A DNA stretch of 64,000 bases from Bettongia penicillata ogilbyi (taxonomy: Eukaryota > Chordata > Mammalia > Diprotodontia > Potoroidae), in the NCBI GenBank assembly GCA_023548195.1, contig JAJHZJ010000336.1, forward strand, positions 4,754,704-4,818,703, given 5' to 3'. The notes below the pieces were generated by a model. The model had not been told where the DNA came from. It saw nothing but the letters and a program-made list of their open reading frames with translations, and did not search any database. A program made the position numbers and the translations under genes. Shown piece by piece: positions 11,471-23,514 of the stretch. Within the stretch, counting starts at the first letter, position 1; each line of letters starts with the position of its first letter.

Positions 11471-14405
11471 ATTACATTAAAATGTGTGTAGAGGTGTGTT
11501 GGAGCCAGCTTGTATTGACTTTCAAAGGATGTTAATTAAATTTTCATTGTGAACATTAATACTTCAGAAATAGGCAAATACTATAAATCAGGACTTGATT
11601 TATTGTTCTGTGGATTGTCAAGACTTAAGAAAGTGAAGGAAAAAATGTTAATAATGTAAATTTAACTTAAAAGTGTGCCTTACATACATTTTTTTTCAGA
11701 AAGCCAGTTGTTAAAGATTTACTGACACACTTTTACATGTGTATGTACTCTATTCCCATGTAAGATTTTGAGATCTATCAGAGTAGGAATGGTGTTTGTT
11801 GAAACTGTTAAACTATGCTCTAGGACATTCACTGTTCCCATATAAGTCATCTTTTTTAAAGTATAAGAATTTGGAAATACTTGATTAGAGCACCTGTCCT
11901 ATTGTGGAAAGTATCTATAAGTGACTTCAGGAACTGTATTTGTATTAAGAGTATGAACAGGGGACAGGAAAAGGAGATTAATGTTTCAACAGTGATTTTT
12001 AAAATTGGTCTAGATGAAGTTAAATGGTCATAATAAGTAATGGAACTTACCAATCAATATATTTTTATTTTAATGTATTTTATTCCTCTTCCATTACATG
12101 CTAAAACAATTTTTTTAAACACTGGGGTTTTTTTAAGTTTTGAGTTCCAAATTCTATCCCACTATCCCTCTCTCCTTTCTCCCCTCCCTGAAATGGTAAG
12201 TAATTGAATATAGTTAACCAATTAATATTAACTAGTGTTTACAAAGGGATATTTATTGTGGAAATATAGCAAGAAAAGAAGTATATTTTTTCGCCCCAAC
12301 CTTCCCCATCCCACCATAGTTCCTGGGGAGAGTAGGATCCAACTTAAAATAGCTTTTATATAGCATTGGTCCTACCAAGTTTGCTCCCAGAGTTGGGATG
12401 ACTGCTGGTGAGTTCTGATCTCATGTTCCAATGGGTAGGGTCAGTAGATTGCTCAAGACTTTGATCTTCAACATCTGGAAATTCAGCATCTAGGAAATCC
12501 AACATGGACTTTAACTACTGGACTTCTAGTAACTCATTCTCCTGACCATTTGAAGCTCACAAGGTCATGATCATCTTCAATCTCCTTAACCTCAACATAG
12601 GAAAAATTAGAAAAAACAGAAACAGAAAATGGCACAGCTATGTGCTCTCAGCTTAATGTCCAAGGTCCCTCCCCCATCCAACTCATTCTCCTTTTTTGAT
12701 GTCTCATGGAGTTGTTTTCTTTTTGGTCTATCTTAGTTCCTATTTATTCCATTTCTTGGATAAAGTCTACCATTTTCTTTCCTAAGCTATTTATTCTCCT
12801 AATTCTTTTCTCTGGTACTTTTATTTCATATGTTTTTATCTCTTGCTTTATTTCTTCTGTGTATTCATGTAGTCCTTACGAAAAAATGCTTTTTTCCTTT
12901 GTGTCACTGGTTGTAGATTTTATATAGTTACTCTCTTCTTTTGGGGAATCTCTAGATTTGCAATTCACAATAAATCTTGATATTGACTGGTGGTTTAAAA
13001 AAATTTATTTTTCCATTTAGTTTATGAATTGGGGCTTTGTTCCCATGGTCAGTTGTTACCCCTTGCTGTGCTCTTAAATGGGGTGTTCATCCTTCTAGTT
13101 CTTGCCCCAGGTCACCTGGATTCCTGACTTGACCTTTTCTCCCTAAATAAAGTTTCTCCTAGAACTTTGAGGTTCAGAATGCTAGACCTTCCGGATCCTC
13201 TCTGACATCTTAGGATGAAATGTTAAGACCTTCAGACAACCTGATCTTGGACTGTTCTATTTAAGTTCCTAATAATTGGGATCACTGTCTAGGTTGCCCA
13301 GTACTTCCAAGGTCCCTACCCAGGGAATTTCTCAGAGGAGCCCTCCTTTCTTGCTACTACAAGATACATAACATTACACGTTGTGTGTCCTGGCCATGGT
13401 GGTTTATGTTTGGAAACTATATTAGGTTGATACTGGCTTTTCTGGGAGGGTAGAGTGAAGACTTTCCACTTTTCATGTGGCTTCTAGTTAACCCCATACT
13501 GTTCTGGGGTATTTAGTTTCTGGGGTAAGTAGTTTCTTATTAGATTTCTTTATCATTAATTCAATTTGTTGTGAACATCAGAGTTTTGCTAGAGTAGTAG
13601 AAATAGTAGAATTCTTTCCTGCTCAGGCAGTCATCCTTGCAAGAAGTCCAATACATTATTTTTTTATAAATATTTTTAGATTCTTTTGATGATATAAGCT
13701 GTGAATGTTTAGCATAAATTACATAAATACATAATTGACCTAAATTTGGAGAGATCGCAAATCCATTGGTAATATTGTAGCCATGTAAAGCCTTCTGGTA
13801 AGGAAGAGGAGATCAGGTTTACATTTATAGGAAAGCTGGTAAAGTACCTTGCTAATAATTCATGCATGAACACAAAGCATTTGAACCAATAATTATGGAT
13901 CTTCTATGGCCCTAACTCTTTTCAGTTTTGCAGAGAAGCTAGAGTTTTAGTTATCTTCCTTGATGTAACTGTTCCACCATTCATTAGTTTAGTTGCATGC
14001 AAGTTTTCTGTTTCTTGTTTGATCCAACTTATGTTTTGCTGTGTTTCTCAAAGCAGTTTCATTCCACTGACTGGGATGCTAGCCTGGTCATTCATATTGC
14101 CAAGCCCCAGATGGTCAGCATTTAGTGATCCTTTCAGCTCTTTCACGGTAATGATAGCTGTCTTAGGACACACAGCATCCCCACTGGATATCTCCTTGGC
14201 TGGCATTCCCTGGCCTTTCCTTTATTCTCCCCCCGACATGGATAATGACTTTGAGGGGGCTATTACTACTGTTGCTTTTATTATTATTAATCATAACATT
14301 TACTTCCATAATAACTGTTTCATGTTTCTTCTTCTCTCTACTCACACAACCACCACTTTAGTTCAATATCTCATCACTTTCACTTAAACTATTGAAATTG
14401 CCTCC
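11471..14405. other. Gene-free AT-rich region with old repeat traces
   Basis: No gene is seen. At 12.06-12.22 kb lies a pyrimidine-rich old repeat like that at 2.0 kb. At 12.69-12.96 kb the + strand resembles the antisense of the L1 ORF1 coiled-coil part at 33.0-33.4 kb (TCATGGAGTTGTTTTC, TCTTTTGGGG), a weak call. 13.0-14.4 kb holds nothing I can name. Confidence 0.4.
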
Positions 14406-14409
14406 TAAG

Positions 14410-14990
14410 TGATCTCCCTGCCTTCATTCTTTCCTCCTTTCTAATCTATCCTCTATGTAGCTGTCAAATTGATTTTCATGGTAATTCCAAATTGATAGAG
14501 ATAATTCTTACCAGGTCACCCTCTTGCACTCAAGAAGTTTCAATGACTCCCTATTACTTCTAGGATAAAATTCAAATTTTAAAGCCCTTCACAATCTGGC
14601 TTCAACCAGTGTTTCCAGATTGATTTTATATGAATTCCATTCATTCACTCTGTCTTCTAGACAAATTAGCCTACTCACTGTTCCTGGAACATCTTGCACA
14701 GGAAGTCTCACATGCCAGGAATGCTTTCATGCGCTTCTTCCTCACTTTCATGTTATGGAATTCCTAGTCCCTCTTAAGGCTCAGATAAAGTGCCACCTCC
14801 CTCAAGAGGAAATTAGTGCCCTTCAATCATTTTGTATTTATTTTATATTTACTCATTTGTGTTCCTGCTATTTCTCATTCCCCCGGTGGAGTGTAATTAC
14901 ACTCCTTGAGTGATGAGATTGCCATTTTTGTTTTCGGCTCTCCAGTGTTGACTAGATGTTAGGTACTTAATAGATCTTTATTGAATCAAA
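14410..14990 (+). repeat. L2 LINE 3' end
   Basis: Ordered L2 blocks: CAATGACTCCCTATTACTTC, AGCCCTTCACAATCTGGC, CTTAAGGCTCAGATAAAGTG, CACCTCCCTCAAGAGG, TTTTGTATTTATTTTATATT, and GTACTTAATAGATCTTTATTG. It extends to the 3' terminus, with no open frame. Confidence 0.85.
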
Positions 14991-15049
14991 TGTGTGGATT
15001 AACTTATAGTTTTCAAACACTTACACGTATCTTGTCTCTTTCGATTCTC

Positions 15050-15195
15050 AGGATAGTTTTCTCTTCTTTCATGCGAGGAAATAGAGATTCAGCTTTCTCC
15101 ATTGATTTGCCCAAGGTCACACAGTGTGCTTGTAATGGAACCCATATATCTTGATCCCCCAAGATCCAGTGTTCTTTTCATTGTACCACTTTCCA
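15050..15195 (+). repeat. MIR
   Basis: CATGCGAGGAAATAGAGATTC, GATTTGCCCAAGGTCACACAG and GATCCAGTGTTCTTTTCATTG. Confidence 0.75.
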
Positions 15196-15585
15196 TATGA
15201 AACAAGATGGCTAGAGATGATTTAGGTGTGGTACTACACTACGATGAGTAGGGGATGCCTCTGAGTGCCTTCCTATCTCCTTCCGATATCTCTAACCCAG
15301 ATTTAGCCATCTTATTATTTGTTTGGTTATATTATTTAATTTCAGGTTATATATTATATGGGGTTGGGAGCCCATTTGGTATGCAGAGGGGTATTGTGGA
15401 AAGTACACTGCACTGGAAAGCAACATACTTAAGTCCTAGCCCAGTTTCTGCCCCTGTAGGGACATCTGGAGTGTGGACATCTTTTCACTACTCTGACTTA
15501 TTTGTAAACTCTTCAACACTGTAAATATTCTAGGTATTACTGTACTGGGAGAGAATTTGAGCAGAGTAATGTGTTATTTCACCCA
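15196..15585. other. No gene seen
   Basis: AT-rich unique-looking sequence; an 89-codon frame at 15255-15524 has no recognisable features. Confidence 0.45.
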
Positions 15586-15589
15586 CTTC

Positions 15590-15690
15590 TCTGGATCTCA
15601 GTTTTCTCGACTATAAAATTAAGAGGTTGCACTTGGTAATCCCTAAAGTCTTCCCCCAACCACCGGGCACTCCATTTCTATGATCCATTT
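15590..15690 (+). repeat. MIR fragment
   Basis: CTGGATCTCAGTTTTCTCG and ACTATAAAATTAAGAGG, then CCATTTCTATGATCC: 3' part of a MIR-type SINE. Confidence 0.6.
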
Positions 15691-15774
15691 CTGAAGCCTG
15701 TATGACATGGACAAAATTCCGTGTCTCCACTAAACAATAGTTTATACACAAAGGTTCCCTATAGCAGGGGAAGA

Positions 15775-15788
15775 GCTCCCCCTAGTGG
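15775..15788 (-). promoter_or_regulatory. Candidate CTCF site
   Basis: On the minus strand the 14-mer CCACTAGGGGGAGC matches 13 of 14 positions of the CTCF consensus CCASYAGRKGGCRS as I recall it. It sits in non-repeat sequence between two MIR relics. Confidence 0.55.
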
Positions 15789-16329
15789 AATCTCTGATTG
15801 ATGCCTGGATTTTTAAATCCCAATTCTAGCATCTGGGAAGTCAGAAGTCCAAGAAGGGACTATAACTCCTCTGGCTATTTCATCGCGAGAATTTAAACTA
15901 AAAGTGAACCTATGGACTAGAAGCCATATAATTAATCTGAAGCTGACCTCAATGTACTGCTTGTGGAAATCAGCCCCATTACATAAGAATGAGATAATAA
16001 TTTCCTGGCATATAGCAAGCGTTATAGCTATTGTAATTATTACAAAAATTGTTATTATTATGTATTCCTATTAAGTATCCCCTTCATTCAACAAAACTTT
16101 TCATTATCAATAGTTAATTGAGATTGAGCATCTTTATCTATGATAAACTGCATGGCTGGAAGAGGATAAGAACTGTAGGAATAGCTATTAAAGGTGTTTT
16201 TTGACACTGAAGGTGGGGAGAGTGCTTCTGAAGAGAATTTTGAAAAAAGAGAATTTTGAAAAAAGGACCAAGAATATTTCAGGATGTCAAGACAAGTGCA
16301 GAGAATTTAGATTCAGAGCTGTCTGGAAG
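15789..16329. other. No gene seen
   Basis: AT-rich sequence right of the candidate CTCF site. It contains a small direct duplication, AGAGAATTTTGAAAAAAG, repeated in tandem at 16229-16264. Confidence 0.5.
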
Positions 16330-16465
16330 GAATCTTAGCCCAGTACCTTTTTTTTACAGGGGCCAAAAGAGGTTTGATGATGTGCCCAAGGTCACATAAA
16401 CAGTAGGTAGCAGAGTTGGGACTTGAACCAGATTCCAAATTTAGTACTCTTTCCTTTAGGCCATG
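16330..16465 (+). repeat. MIR
   Basis: GATGTGCCCAAGGTCACATAA, CAGAGTTGGGACTTGAACC, then AGTACTCTTTCCTTTAGGCC. Confidence 0.75.
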
Positions 16466-16654
16466 CTGAACATAGAGCAGAGGGCTTCAATTTGTTCTCT
16501 CCTTGACAAGGATATGGGGAGGAGGCAGGGGTCTTTCCTAATGGACAAGGGGAGTCCTTGTCTTACTAGCTCACCTGTAGAAGGATTCTTAGATATGGGT
16601 TCCCATCACTTCACTGAAATATGTGAAACAGAGAAAAAAAATAATATCCCACGC

Positions 16655-16760
16655 AAAGTCAAGTTAAGACAGATTTATTAAGCACCTACTATTTGCCATA
16701 GAATATATTAAGCACTGAGCATATAAACAAGGCAAAAGACTTGTCTAATAAGGAAGACAA
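16655..16760 (+). repeat. SINE of the 'CATTTATTAAGC' type
   Basis: GACAGATTTATTAAGCACC, TACTATTTGCCATAG, ATTAAGCACTGAGCAT and CAAGGCAAAAGACTTG. Confidence 0.7.
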
Positions 16761-16819
16761 CATTAAAAATATGAAAAAAAACCAAGATATATGTACATAC
16801 ATACATACATATCAGGTAA

Positions 16820-17125
16820 ATTGAAGATAATCTCAGAAAGAGGCACTGAGATTAAGGAGGATTAGGAAAGACTTCTTGCAAAAGGTGGGACCTTAACTGA
16901 AACTTGACAGAAGCCAGGAGGTGAGGATGAACAGAGTTCCAGGCATGGAAGATATCCAGTGAAAAGGGATGGAGTCAGGAGATAAAGCACCCTGTGCATG
17001 GAATAGTAAGGAGACCAATGTAACTGGATCATAGCATATACAGAGGGTAGTAAGGTATAAAAAGTCTGGAAAGGTAGAAAGTGACTAGGCTATAGAAGCC
17101 TAACAGAAGATATCTAATTGATCTA
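16820..17125 (+). repeat. Old interspersed repeat, left part
   Basis: Text of an old, widely dispersed mammalian repeat that I recognise by its phrases but cannot name with certainty (GGACCTTAACTGAAACTTG, AGTTCCAGGCATGGAAG, GTCTGGAAAGGTAG). It continues after a hAT-like insertion, at 17.3 kb. Confidence 0.45.
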
Positions 17126-17126
17126 T

Positions 17127-17302
17127 TCAGAGGTGTCAAACTTGTCCCAGGCAAAAACACCTGACTGCTGTTCAAACCAGATTAAACTGTAACTGGGAAA
17201 TGTTTAACAAAACAAATAAACAAATTAATGTTAATTTGTGGTTATCTAAGTCAATGTACAACCCAAGGATCCATTTCTTTTTTGAGTTTGTCACCACTTT
17301 AG
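17127..17302 (+). mobile_element. hAT-type non-autonomous DNA transposon
   Basis: Starts CAGAGGTGTCAAACTTG and ends GAGTTTGTCACCACTTT, an imperfect terminal inverted repeat (GGTGTCAAAC / GTTTGTCACC). The interior GGGAAATGTTTAACAAAAC and AAATAAACAAATTAATG match the copy at 27.6 kb. It interrupts an older repeat. I could not settle the target-site duplication. Confidence 0.65.
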
Positions 17303-17800
17303 CATAGGTAATAGGGAGCCACTGTAGTTGATTGAATAGGGTGGGGGTGTGACAGGGTCATACTTTGCTTTAGAAAGATAAATTTGACAGCTGAGTGCAG
17401 GATGGTGGAGGATGGGAAGAAACTGGAGGCAAAAAGACTAACCAGCCGTCTATTACAACAGTCCAGTGGTGAGGTTATAAAGACCTGGGTGGCAGGTTCG
17501 GGGAGGAGGCAGGGGACACAAGCTATATGAGACATGTTTTGAAGGTAGAACAACACTTGTCAACTAATTTAACATGGGGAGTGACAGAATGAGGAGGGGA
17601 GGATGATATCTAGGTTATCAACTTGGGTTCAGAGAGTAATAGGGAAGATTAGAAGGGGGAAGGACTTAGGGAAGAGGAGATTTTGAGTTCTGTTTAGGAC
17701 ATGGTGAGCTTAGGATGTCTACAGGACATCCAGTTTGAGGTGGCCAGTAGGCAGTTGGATATGGGAGACTGGAGGTCAGGAGAGAGGTTAAGGCTGGACA
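17303..17800 (+). repeat. Old interspersed repeat, right part
   Basis: Continuation of the repeat at 16.82 kb: AATAGGGAGCCACTGTAG, TATTACAACAGTCCAG, GAGTTCTGTTTAGGACATGG, AGGACATCCAGTTTGAGG and GTAGGCAGTTGGATATG in the order known from many mammalian copies. Confidence 0.5.
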
Positions 17801-18419
17801 AAAAAGATCTGAGGGATAATTCAGGAAGCAGGCTTTCCTTCACCTTAGGCTTGTGTATCCTGAGTCTGATCAGCACTCTCCACTCTTCTTTGTATTTCTA
17901 CATCCATTCTACCCAGCTAGGCTCTTGCCCTAGCCCTGCCTCCCTACTTCACACTGGATCTGAGCTCCCATCATCCTCCTTAGTTTGGCTATCCCTACAT
18001 TTTTCTCTCATAAACTCAGATCATTCTAAAGGCGGCTGGCCACCACTTCCTTCCTCTCCCCTATAAACTCAGAGTATATTAAAGGGCCCCCAGACTTCAG
18101 CCTGTCTCCAAGGTCATAAAAATCCCAGAATGTTATCGGAAATTATCAAGATATCACTTGCTCCATCTATGAGACCTCAATTCCAAGTGATCTCCGAAAA
18201 CCCACCCCCTCCCCTGTTAGTAATATCTTTCAGTCTGGCACTGGGTTCAGATCTGGGGGAGGTGAGGGAAGGGGAGTGGTGCGGCTCCAGAGAAGTGAGG
18301 GTTTAGGAATACATGAACCTCACTTTTGGGTGATAGTTCCTTCGGACTCAATAGAGAGGTATAGCAAAGGGGACAGAGGCCAGGAAACCGAGCTCCTTTC
18401 TCCCCCCAGAACTGAGTCG
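17801..18419. other. No gene seen
   Basis: Unique-looking sequence rising in GC towards 18.4 kb. A 121-codon frame (17701-18066) overlaps the repeat and is not a gene. Confidence 0.45.
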
Positions 18420-18620
18420 GAGTAGGTGAGGTCAGGACTAGCGGACTGCAGGAAGCCGGTTTCACATTGGCCGGAAAGCAGACCCGCCAGGAGGAGAGAC
18501 CGACTTGCGGGCCCCGCCCCTAGGATTGGGACAGGAGCTGCAGGCTCCAGGCAAACTCCTGGAGTGGGATTAAGTGAAAGTGAAGGCAGATTCATCTCTT
18601 TGTTCCCCTAAGCGTCTCCC
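18420..18620. promoter_or_regulatory. GC-rich promoter- or enhancer-like block
   Basis: An isolated CG-rich patch in an AT-rich flank. It contains CACATTGGCCGG, a GC box directly beside an inverted CCAAT box (GCCCCGCCCCTAGGATTGGG, 18510-18529), and GTGAAAGTGAAGG near 18575, close to an interferon-regulatory-factor type GAAANNGAA motif. No coding exon is recognised beside it. Confidence 0.35.
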
Positions 18621-19735
18621 CAGCGGAGAATTCCAGAGCCGAAGAGTGGCCCTGAGCCTTCCTCTCTGGCCCACCCCGCCTGGGTCTTCAGGGCAGGCCA
18701 GTGAGGACTTGCTTCCTCCCAATTCCAGGCCTCTTACTTGCCTTACTGCCAGGAGAGATAGCCCGGTAGAGCGGGAGGGAGAGAGGATGAGAAGTCTTTG
18801 GGTACTTGGCTTTGCTCCATCATCGGCCTCTACAGATGAGATCCAATCTGGCCCAGCCCAACTCACCTGCTAATTTCCCCCACTCTCGCCAAGATGTGTC
18901 TTAACCTTTCACACTGCCCTCATAGGGTGTCTTCAGCCCGTTTAGGAAGGCAGGGACTTCAGAGAGGCGCCAGAGTCTGGGTCCAGAGGTCTGTAACGTC
19001 TTAAATTGAGCAGTCCCTTGGGTTTGATTCCCACCACTCTATCCTTGCCTCCTTCTCCCACCCCCACTCACAAGAGGATCCATTCAGAGCTCCCCCCACC
19101 CCATGAAGCCTCAAAATTTCCTCCTTTTACCCATCTGAGAAACCAGAACTCTGAGTGTCATGGGGCATTGTAGGGAATGGGAGGTGGGGAGAGACAGGGG
19201 GAGGGCCCAGGGCTAGAATTTAGAGATACTGCTGTACAGCAAAGAATACCTAGGCTAGGCCAGCTAGGGCAGGTGGCAAAGAGGCCCTGAGCCGAGGAAG
19301 AGGGAATCTGCAGAGCCCTTCCCATCCTCTGCCTGCTCTTGGGGTTTCAAACAGAAATCTAGCAGACTCCAAGGCATCAAATTAATAGCACAGAAAGTCC
19401 CCTCAGAACTTACCTCCTAGAAGCCCTAGAGACTGAGAAAAGGGTCCAAGAGAGGTGAGGGCTGAGGGAATAGGAAGGGGGACATTGGAGAAGTAGGATG
19501 TCCCCAAGAACTTGAAGACCCTAAAGAGGACCACAGATATCTGACCCAGCAAGTTTCCCCACCTCTTCTATTTCTCTAGACCAGAGAATGTCAAGCCTTC
19601 TGAAGAAAATTGGCTCCTGCCTCACTTGCTGGGACCACCCATTCAGAGCTTTGTTGTCTGTCCACCACCCCTCAGCCCCATTCTCTGCTGACCTAACACA
19701 CCAAAGTGGACCCCTAAACAAGTCTCCTGGAGCAA
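18621..19735. other. No gene seen; moderately GC-rich unique sequence
   Basis: No interspersed repeat is evident. Overlapping frames on both strands at 18.57-18.87 kb reflect composition. No splice-bounded coding exon is recognised. Confidence 0.4.
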
Positions 19736-19995
19736 AGAGATCCAAGAAAGAGGAAAAGGACCCATATATACAAAAATAGTTACAACAGTTCTTACAGTAA
19801 CAAAGAACTGGAAACTAAGAGAGTGTACATTAGTTTGGGAATGGTTGAATAACATGTTATATGAGTATAATGAAATATGTTTGTGCTGTGAGAAATGACA
19901 AAAAGGATGGTCTCCTGGAAAGATTTGTATAAATTAATAAAGAATGAAGTGAATAAAATCAGTAGTTACAAAATAATCCCCTCAAAATGAAACGT
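19736..19995 (+). mobile_element. L1 LINE 3' fragment
   Basis: ACAAAGAACTGGAAACTAAG, GTTTGGGAATGGTTGAATAAC, and GTTTGTGCTGTGAGAAATGAC match the L1 3' pattern. Diverged and 5'-truncated. Confidence 0.7.
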
Positions 19996-20259
19996 ATATT
20001 ATCCCCTTAAATACACTCTCACACGGTTCCTGTGTAGAGTAGGCTCAAATTTAAAGTACAAAGGTAATGAGGTCTACAAATAAGGAAAATGTGGGACTGA
20101 GGGGGTATTTTACAATCTCTGTCCTAGGGAGTTTTTCCTGCCCCTGCCTTGTTGATTCCCCACTAGATTCACTTAGGGGCAAATCACTCCCTTGCTCATT
20201 TGAGCTGTCCCCTTCAAGAGCATGCTTTCTTGGCTGATGGGTCAACAGTTGCTATGAAG

Positions 20260-20716
20260 GCTTCTCACTAAACTTGGATTGCTGCTGCTACCCGCTTTAG
20301 CCACTGGTTGGGTCTTGTAGCACCAATGCAATACAGTTACCGTGAATATACGGCACAATTTTGAATCAACAGATTCTCCACATGGAAGGCAGAACCAAAA
20401 CATTTATTCAGACACCAGAATGACAAATTTTCATAGCAACAAAAATCTATACACAATAACAATGCAGAGAACAACACCATCCCCAAGCCTTCCCCATGCT
20501 AGGGTCTTCTCACAAACAAACACTCATGAGCCTGTCTGTCTCCTCTCTCTCCATCAGTTCTGACTACTTGGATCAATTTTCTCTCTGCTCTGCTCTAACT
20601 CTGCCTCTTCCTGTTCCACCCTTCTTGCTCCACCCCTTCCATAAACTCCTTCCTCTTCAGACTTATGTGACTGGGCAGGTCACATGAGCCTATTACCCAC
20701 TTAAATTACATTACAG
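20260..20716 (-). mobile_element. Solo LTR-like element (endogenous-retrovirus type)
   Basis: Read on the minus strand it begins TGTAATGTAATTTAAGTGGG, runs through purine-rich U3-like sequence, and has a poly(A) signal GAATAAATG (20404-20396) followed by TTTTGGTTCTGCCTTCC. The far end is uncertain (about 20.26-20.34 kb). Neither internal genes nor a partner LTR is seen, so it is most likely a solo LTR. Confidence 0.5.
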
Positions 20717-22085
20717 ATCTCTGATGGATCTCCCAGTCTCACCAGTCATCTAGGTACTCCCCTCAAAATACTCATTTGCTTAAGATCAGGGAAGGTTAAA
20801 AACAAATGAAATGGAAGCATCATGTATTCACAGACACACTAAGCAGAAGATAAGACAGTCATTACCTTTCAACCTGGTAGCTCATAGCAGTTCTTGCTTC
20901 ACTAACAGGAAAGAAAAGCACAAAAGGACTGAGGTAAGGATATATCATTCTTTTTATATTTGAACTCAATTACGGCTCACTGCCCCCTGAGGCTTCTAGC
21001 TTCTTTACCAATCAGAAGATTTTTCATTACCATAAAGCACCAGCACTACAATCACTCATGGTTGGAAGCAGGCTCTCTAACCTCCATTTGCTGGATTGGA
21101 ACCAGTTAGAGAATATTATATGTACTCTGTAAAACCCACCAGGATAAGCAACTGTAGTATGCCCCAAGAACTGAGCCCTCTTTGGTTATTTTCCCTATTA
21201 CATATGTATTTGAAAGGCTGCCACGTGGAAGAGGGATTAGACATAATCTGATTGGCCCTGGAGGGCAAAACTCAGATCAAAGGATACAAACTGTATAGAG
21301 GAAATTTAGGCTTGATATGGAGAGGGGCGGGAATTCCTGAAAATCAGAGCTGTCAAAAAAGTGGAATGAGCTGCTTCAGCAAGTTGTAAGGTCTCCTTTA
21401 AAGATCTTCAAGCAGATGCTAGATTACTCCTTTCAGGTATATTAGAGTTAGAATTCCTTTCAAGTATAAGTTGACCCACTGAGGTGTCTTTCGGCTCTCA
21501 AATTCGGTCATTTTAGACTAGCTGAGATTTCTCTAATCTTAAAAATAGTTAGTCTATGGGGATACATTGAAAGCAAATAACTGTGTGGGAAATTATAAAA
21601 GGGACATGCTATTGCCAATAATTAGCAGTTATTCCTTGGGTTATGAAAGAATATTAGATCCTCCTAATGCTAGCAATATAGGTGGAATAAGTAGTGTTTA
21701 GGGGTGTGAAGTATGTAATACGTAGAAGGGTAGTCTAGTGGAATGATACAGTGAGAGAGAAAGAAAAATCCAGAGATGCAAAGAGTCTAAGACAGAGATA
21801 CCAAGAGAAATACCAAGAGATACCAAATCCAAGAGAAATAGGAACACAAATAGAGATATTCCCTTCCCCTAAAAATGATCTACCCCTTACATCAAAGAGG
21901 CAAGCCCTACTCATTGGCAGAAACTCTAACCTGATCAGGAGAATAGGGGAATTGCCAGTGTCTCCACTGCACATCTGGAGCGATGATAGGTCCATAAGAC
22001 CTCAGTGTTTAGGAGTAGTAGCAGCAATAGCTGTACGATTTTTTTTAAACATAGGGAAATGGATTCTGAATTCTAAATAGCACCA
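20717..22085. other. No gene seen
   Basis: AT-rich sequence; a 109-codon frame at 21751-22080 is low-complexity (KEKSRD, YQEKYQE) and not recognisable as a gene. Confidence 0.45.
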
Positions 22086-22310
22086 CTTCCTACATAAGTC
22101 TTTTTCTGATTCCCCTTCCTCCCCACCAACTGCTAGTGTATCACTGTCCAAGTTATTTTGTATTTACTTTATGTTTCCTATTCACTTATAGGTGCAAATG
22201 TTTTCCCCTCAGATAGAATATAAATACTCTGAAGGCTGAAATGGTTCTGTTTTGGCTCATCCACAGCACTGAACCCATACTGGGTGATTAAAAGTACTTG
22301 GTGATTGGTC
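22086..22310 (+). repeat. L2 LINE 3' end
   Basis: TTTTCTGATTCCCCTTCC, TATTTTGTATTTACTTTATG, TCAGATAGAATATAAA and ACTGGGTGATTAAAAGTAC in L2 order. Confidence 0.7.
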
Positions 22311-22317
22311 GATAAAT

Positions 22318-22578
22318 AATAACTGATAACATTTATATAGTGCCAACTATGTGCTAGGCACTGTGCTAAGCATTTTACATATAGTATCTCATTTGATACA
22401 ACAACCCTAGGAGGTAAGTGCTATCATTATCCCCATTTTATAGATGGAGAAACTGAGGCAAGCAAAGGGAAAGTGACCTGCCCCGGGTCATATATCTACA
22501 AGTGTCTGAGATGAGATTTTTAACTCAAGTCTTTCTAACTCCAGGTCCAGTGACTCTACCCATTGTATCACCTTTGCT
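22318..22578 (+). repeat. MIR/CORE-SINE, near full length
   Basis: ACATTTATATAGTGCC, GCTAGGCACTGTGCTAAGC, ATCCCCATTTTATAGATGG, AGAAACTGAGGCAAGC, CCGGGTCATATATCTAC, and CTAACTCCAGGTCCAGTGAC. Confidence 0.85.
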
Positions 22579-23514
22579 TCCAGCTCATGGCAGCATGGAC
22601 TGGCTAAGCAGCCATTGGTTTGCATAGACCAACGATTTCAACAGTGTAAAATACTGACTGGCACATGGTTCTCTTTGGTCGTGTGACTTAAGTGCTGCCT
22701 TACTTAAGCATGCAGAAAGGCAGCGTGCCACTATGTTGCTTTTCTAGTAAGAAAATAACAAAATCAAAATTGTCTAACAAATAGGACTTTACTTAAGTCA
22801 TCAGTCTCTCTGGTGCTTTAAGAGATAGTGCTTTCCCAAAGAGACTGCAGTAACCTTGTTGGCCACCACAGGGAGCTCAGCCTGCAAATGTCTAGGCTGT
22901 TCTTGATAATGCAAGTCCATAAGGCTGATAGAGCCACAGCTGTTCTGTTTACCTCCTCACTGGCTGGTCCAGCTTTAACCTAGGGGATGAAATGCATTAT
23001 TGTTCACCATATTAAAATAAGAAATCTGCTGTCTATCCAGCTTAGAGCTTCCATGTCACCTGTGAATTCCTCTCTCGATTTGTTTCCCATCGATTTCATA
23101 GTCTCAGAGATATAGCTGTGATCACATAGTTTTATGTTATGCAGTGAGAAGACACTAGATTAAACTTTCCTTTGTGGAGACTTTTGCTTCCAGATACCTC
23201 CTCATTCTCCTCCTGTTGCCCTCCTAAATTTTTATATAAAACTGAGTTTTGGCTCATAGAAAAGGAACTGGAGGAAGTGTTCACTTGATGTCTCAAAAAC
23301 ATAAACTTACAAGAGGGAAAGCAGGGAAAATGATAAAAGGCACATGCATGGACTTAAAGGGAAATTGGCTTCTCCAGCTCATCAGTCTAGCAGGATTCAT
23401 AATAGTTGACAGTCTCATAAAACCTGGATTTTTCTTCGCCACTTGTGGCTGTACTGGCTTCCCCTTTTCTTCTCCAGGTTTGGAAACTCTCTTCCAAATG
23501 TATCAGCTACCAAG
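22579..23514. other. No gene seen
   Basis: Mixed-composition sequence with no named repeat. A 91-codon frame (23249-23524) starts near an upstream SINE boundary and has no recognised domain. Confidence 0.45.
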
